Shown here: in pieces, positions 58,640 through 64,000 of the stretch
Position numbering within the stretch: the stretch's first letter is position 1
Layout: each line of letters opens with the position of its first letter
Assembly: GCA_021209875.1 (NCBI GenBank)
Contig: JAGYVD010000006.1
Span: 806,001 to 870,000 of the forward strand
Length of the DNA stretch: 64,000 nt
Direction: 5' to 3'
Source of the DNA: Rosellinia necatrix
Taxonomy: Eukaryota; Ascomycota; Sordariomycetes; Xylariales; Xylariaceae
Notes under the pieces: model-generated
Database searches by the model: none
What the model was told of the DNA's origin: nothing
The model's input: the letters and a program-made list of their open reading frames with translations, nothing else
Made by a program: the position numbers and the translations under genes

Positions 58640-61600
58640 ATACGTACGTACATGCATACATATATACATACATGCAAAGGTACGGTTAAGACTAACGACT
58701 GCCACATATCTCCGGAACTCCCTGGCTCTTGCGCATAGGGTAGCATGCCTGGTGACTCTGGTATGCGGTGTACTATTGGTGCCAAGGCGACACACCATTC
58801 ACAGGGCTACCGTCCATCACATAACTAACCATCTAGTGTATGCGGTTTAGTACGGAGAATCACGGCTGAGTCCCCAACAACCTCTCCTCGTCCCGAAATG
58901 CCCGATGCCATATTCCCGGGGTCCATCTGGCGAGCACCTGGACATACTAAGTGCATACATAACCTACCTAGTTGGTTTATTGCTCAGTAGAAGATGCCAC
59001 ATGACCACTATTTCCTACCCAGCTGCGATGCTCAGCCATGGGTTGGGCGCACTCGTCCTCAGACGACATTCTACGCCCACCGAATCCTATAGGCGATCAT
59101 GTTTCAGCGAATCGCCGTAGTAACTATACACACGTCCGGTCGGCGACAGAGCGAGACACAACGGGGACGTTGCCCACGCCTTCGGGTTTACCTCGTATAG
59201 ACGAGACAGGGATCAGCCCAAGGTTTTGTGCAGAATGTCTCGCGTTCGCTTCGGCCTCCATCATGTCTGTCTTAGTTCAGCAAATGCCACAAGCAAAACA
59301 AGGGCTCTTCCGCGCGAACTACCTGCACCTGGCGCATGCATAGAATCCCGCTAAAAGCATGAGGCGTGGCCAGAAAATACAGACCAGTGTGCCAGATAAC
59401 TTACCGCGACGATCTTATGTTTTTTTGTTTTGTTTTTTTGGTCCCATCATATATGTCTCCTTCTGTTTTCTCGTCTCGGCGCTTCTACGAGGTTGGTCTC
59501 GATCACACCCCCGCTCGTAGTAGGTTGGCAGCTAGTTCAAACCCGTTCTCAGCTTGACCATTTTACAACTCACAGCTGTGCATTCTATCGGCGCAACACT
59601 AAGGAATAGTGACGAGATGGTTACGTATCCTGCCGTGTGATCGCGCCGTTTTGACGAAGCTCTCGGCCTGGCTTCTGTGTGGTGTGACTTATGCTCGAGA
59701 TTCCTTGTTCTTCGATACACCCTTGAAAACTTGGTAGTCTCGGGGACTACTGCAACACTAACATCAGGTTTGTTTGGCCCTTGCCTCTGAGCAACTATCG
59801 CAGCTGAGCTGGGCGCCTTCATTCACCGTCTTGTTTTTATTCTTGTTTATGTGTTTATTTTTGTCTTTTTTTTTTTTTTGTTTTTTCTTCCTATCTCTGT
59901 CCCCGTTACGTCGAAGAACACGTGTCGCGGATAATCCGTCTATAGGCAGAAAGGCCTGCCCCGTCCTCCCAATGCCGACGCCCTATCCGGACAGGAGAAA
60001 CAACACAAGGAAAGGGAAAGCAAAGTACTGGCCAAGAGGACCACATGGCACCCCACTTCCACCCGCACGAATGGATACACAACTTTCCAGTCAGACTAGA
60101 ATAAGGATATGACAGCCCAAGACAGGAGGTCTCGGGTCACACTTCCCCTTTGAGCATCGGTGTTGGGACTGTTGGACTATTGGACTGCAAGTATTGCTGC
60201 CTATCTCTGGTCTCTCCTCGCTACTTCTTGCCTATCTTCGTTCCTCTGCGCTCCCGGGATGTTTCGTGCAAGAGTTACGACGAATGGAATAAAGGTGACG
60301 GGGCTAGGGCCGCGGTGAGGGGACCAGATGCTCTCCCGTTACATTGCTTGGCCCAGCCGAAAGGTATAGACCAAGAACCCTGGTCAGCCCACGCACCTCA
60401 GCAGGGTACATCCATCGCGAGTGAGAAAAAGTCCATGACATAGTCTGCAGTTGTAGCAAGATCTCCACGTGCAGCCCCAAGCCAGGATCTTGAGAAGCCA
60501 AGAACCCCGAGGGGGCGATTGATTACATGTCCAGAAAAAATCACAGGTTTTTGAAATTCCCATTGGAGGTGAGTTCTTCCTTGTGATTAATTATCTATCT
60601 ATTTGGATATGCGTGAACGCAGGCATGGGACGTCGCTATCACGAATTGTGGCTTTTTGCACCATGTGCCCCTTATACTGTGAACTCAGTCATATTGGAAA
60701 CACCGAACATGAATAGGCGACGATAGCACCCGCAGCACATTTCGCCCAGGCTCCCGAAGCGAGCGAGGCAGGACGGCATGGCGTGTCTTCACGCAGGTTG
60801 AAGCAACGAGAACAACATTATCGCCCGGCATCAGGGTATTGTTGTTCGATCCCATTCGTTACTTGGGCCTTGGGTTACGGACGGCTGATAAAACGCCCGT
60901 ACTGGTATATCTCAGCTCCGTGTCTATCCATGTCGTGATACGTTACCGTTGCCCAAACTGCCCGAATGCTACCTATTGGTTCAAGCGAGTCTATAGCGTA
61001 CCACGGAATAACGTGATGAAGAACGGAAGGTCGCCCTAGGCTCATATCTCTACCGACCCTTGGGTCATGTCACCGCCACTCCAACCGCCCTCTCAACAAG
61101 CGAGTAGCCACGTGAGACCAACGATTTACCGAGTGTACATGTCAATATATCACTATGTATACGTCGACTATACTATAGGTTCGGTGACTCGACTACGACT
61201 TAAGGTGCTCGTGTCGACTAGTCGAGGCCCCCAACCCCCCTTCGGTGAGTAGCATTCTTCGGCAAAGGGGATATTCGAGATAGTGTTCCCTACGTTGATC
61301 TATTTGATGCATATAGTACACGATTGATTAATCATTTATCTACATCTGCGACAATATATTCTCTCGGCGTAGACCAAAGTCTGGATTTGGTGACCACTGT
61401 AGGCTAAAACCCGCCACGCCATCATTGCGCCATATTACTTGCAGTAGCACACTACAGCAGGCGGTACATATCACGCGCCGCTACCGGGGGGTTGGGTTTA
61501 GGGGGGCGTTGCTAGGGTACTCACACACACTCTCTGTGATGGAGAGACCCCGTAGATTGGGTTTCTGGGTAGTGTAGGCTGCTTTTATTTTTGGGCTTGT

Positions 61601-61852
61601 TGATAATTGCTATACTATAGCGTAGGATGCTTTCATACCGCGGAGTCAACAAGCGTTCAAGCTGGCCTCAGCTCATACTGTACGCACACCCCCAAGAGGA
61701 AAAAAAGACAACCACTTATATAGGGTCCTTTTTTTGATATTTCTCCAAATCCATCCCAATTATAGGTCTCGCCTCCCCCAGGTTGGTTTCGGGTTGGGAA
61801 ACCATCTAGCAAATGCTACCCTCTCGTGATCCTGCCCGGCTATACCTAATAA

Positions 61853-61888
61853 CACACACACACACACACCTACATACATACACGCGCG
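61853..61888. repeat. CA/TACA microsatellite
   Basis: About nine CA units followed by TACATACATACA, seen directly. Confidence 0.85.
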
Positions 61889-62344
61889 TCTTTCATATTT
61901 GTCCGCGCCGCACAACTTTCGGCACCGAGTCTTCACCTCCATACCGCCATGTTGTCGATCTAATTATGGGAGCGCGAGCGTTCCACGTCCATGGATGGGT
62001 TGCGCAACACCCCTGTCGACATGCATGAGAGTTAATCCAGATGCATACAGAGTCAGAGAGATAGGTAGGTAGATGGGATAGGACGGCCTTGCATCAGACG
62101 AGAAGAGAGCTGTAAACCAAAACCAACCCCCTCCCCCAAAAAAACCGCATACGCCGTCTGTAGAGATGACACCCTGCCTCGTTTCGGTGGCGTGCGTGGG
62201 CTAACTCCCATCACCTGGCGCCTGGATATATGTATGACAAACATAGATGGTTTTTATGTTATCCCCATTCTAGTATGCATAGGTGAATGGTGCGTCTTGG
62301 ACACCAGTGGAGGAATGCCAAAAAAACGGGCATCCTCGAGGCTA

Positions 62345-62405
62345 CGCACACTTACACACATGTATACATACATACATACATACATACATACATACACACA
62401 CGTGT
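62345..62405. repeat. CATA tetranucleotide microsatellite
   Basis: CACATG and CACACA units flank about eight perfect CATA copies. Confidence 0.88.
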
Positions 62406-64000
62406 ATATGTACGGAGGCAGAGAATTGGAGAATCGAAAACTGGCCCGCAGCAGAGCTGAGCTTGGCATGGGGATGCCGGCAGGTCGACTTTAGTCAGCC
62501 ATTTATTTTCTACGCAAAAAAGAAAACCGCACCGAAGAGAAAGGGAGAATGGCCCCCAAGCAGCAGGTGGAAGAGGCAAAGAAGAAGGGGCTAGCACCGT
62601 GGGTGCCGTGCCATCGGTATTCGCGATTCGCCTTCTTCTAGCCCAGGTTCCATGCCGCTTCCTCTCTCTCTCCACGAAGTCACCTCATCCCCAACGAGGC
62701 GCACCCGACATCCAATATGATGACGATAACCCCAAACTACCCACCCCTTACAGAGAGAAGCTAGAAAATAGTCTCTGCCTACTAAAAAAAAAAAACAGGC
62801 AGCGAATTAATGGAGAGGACGAAAGCTGAACTTCGCCGGAGTTGTACGCGTAGTTCGCATACCATCGGGGTTGGATATTCGGTAGATAGCCACTTGGCAC
62901 CTTGGAGGAGGAGAAGGAGAGGGGGGAAAGGGAGTGGAGGGGTAGTTTAGGCGTGTCCGGTCTCTCGGGCTCGCTGGCAATACATACTAAGTAGGTTAGG
63001 TTAAGGCAGAATATCTGTAAATACATATCTACATATATATCTACATACGTACTTACAAACGTAAATACACTACATCGGAGAGGCGACGGGGCAATCCGGC
63101 GTCGCCGCGAAAAAAAAAAAAAAAAAAGGGCGGCGCCGGGCGCATGCAGAATCTATTCTTTCCCCCGTTGGAATGAAGTCGCCGATACCCGCCTGTGTAT
63201 TGTGTGTCGGCGAAGTGGATTGATTGGCTTACTCGGCGAGGAAGAGGGAGGCTCTGCGCACGCACGCGCCTCGAATATGAGTCGCAGGTCGCAGATTTGG
63301 TGGCTAGAGATGATTAAACTTGTTTTATTTGCGGCGTGATAAAAAACCCAGGTATGTCAAGCAGCTACCCGAGAGGCTTTGGTGACGAGCATCGTCACGG
63401 TGGGGATTTCGTAGTAAGATCTGTGCTCGCCGGGTAGATGGATTAGTCGAGTTCGAGATGGTGGCTTGGGATGATGGGTCTTTATGGCCCCCCCTCCCTC
63501 CCTCCCTTTTCCCTTCCCGTTGCGGCTCTTCGTCGAATACTACTTTCTTACGTGGTAATGTTGTCGATCCGTCAACGGATGGGGCCGGCGTGTCTCTGGT
63601 CATCATTAGCCTGGGGCGGTTCTAGACAGGACTTCTTTCTACCTGCTTCCGACACGGGGTAGAATAACAAGTCTAAGAGTCAAACCAAGCCACCGTCAAG
63701 GGTGCCCAAGGGGCAAACCCACTCGAGGAGGAGAGTCACGACAACGACAACCTATAGTCAGGTGGGCGTCGTCCACCGCGTTCACCGAACGTGGCGGGCG
63801 ATATCAGGCCATTGCAAATACACTACACCTCAAAGAAGCCTTAAGCGCCACGCTAGACACGACGTGGATTACTAGGCCCTCCTCGGGGGAATACGCCCCA
63901 GGCAGGATGGATCGTGATGATGCCCAAGCCGCCAAAGTAGTAAGGCTTCAAGTGTTTGTGATCAACAACACATGTAGTGTATGCAGATAGTAGTACGAAG

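Larger units (their letters stand above)
45457..64000. other. Gene-poor region with simple repeats
   Basis: More than 18 kb without any gene I can support. ORFs are short (mostly below 110 codons, the longest 144 at 54547-54981), occur equally on both strands and lack domains, membrane patterns or matching splice-joined partners. No transposase, reverse transcriptase or integrase fragment is recognisable, and I found no tRNA or 5S rRNA. The only structures are simple repeats, listed separately, and dispersed TAGGTA/TACCTA motifs. Confidence 0.5.

Overview
The window looks like nuclear DNA of a filamentous ascomycete (Pezizomycotina, probably Sordariomycetes). Genes have short GT-AG introns of about 50-150 nt with CTAAC-like branch sites. 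The gene set (Ndt80-like regulator, fungal GH3-GNAT protein, SREBP with a DUF2014-type tail, Srs2-type helicase, CIA30 protein) is typical of that group. Spacers are long and full of microsatellites, minisatellites and TAGGTA/TACCTA runs. I found no rRNA, tRNA, CRISPR array or intact transposon.

Positions 417-21500 hold an N-acetylglucosamine (GlcNAc) catabolic cluster like the RON1 cluster described in Trichoderma reesei. It contains glucosamine-6-phosphate deaminase (minus, 1709-417), a GlcNAc-type hexokinase (plus, 5775-7643), the Ndt80-like regulator RON1 (minus, 12472-10891), a GH3 protein fused to an acetyltransferase-like region (minus, 18267-14911) and GlcNAc-6-phosphate deacetylase (plus, 20111-21500). 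The expected route is release of GlcNAc from chitin oligomers, phosphorylation, deacetylation to GlcN-6-P, then deamination to fructose-6-P and ammonia. The transporter gene ngt1 is not in the window. The hexokinase reading frame is broken four times and the deaminase C-terminus probably once, while the other three cluster genes are open. This is either decay of the kinase step or assembly error in GC-rich homopolymers.

Positions 21970-25282 carry an Srs2/UvrD-type DNA helicase ending in a repeat-encoded glycine tract. Positions 27204-28829 encode an unrecognised single-pass membrane protein. Positions 32623-35694 encode an SREBP-type bHLH membrane transcription factor with a 51-nt, stop-free intron inside the bHLH. 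Positions 39527-40273 (minus) encode a small CIA30-domain protein, possibly tail-to-tail with a short ORF. Positions 44627-45456 (minus) encode a bZIP protein with a degenerate zipper.

From about 45.5 kb to the end (over 18 kb) no gene could be supported. The stretch holds simple repeats and short chance ORFs only.
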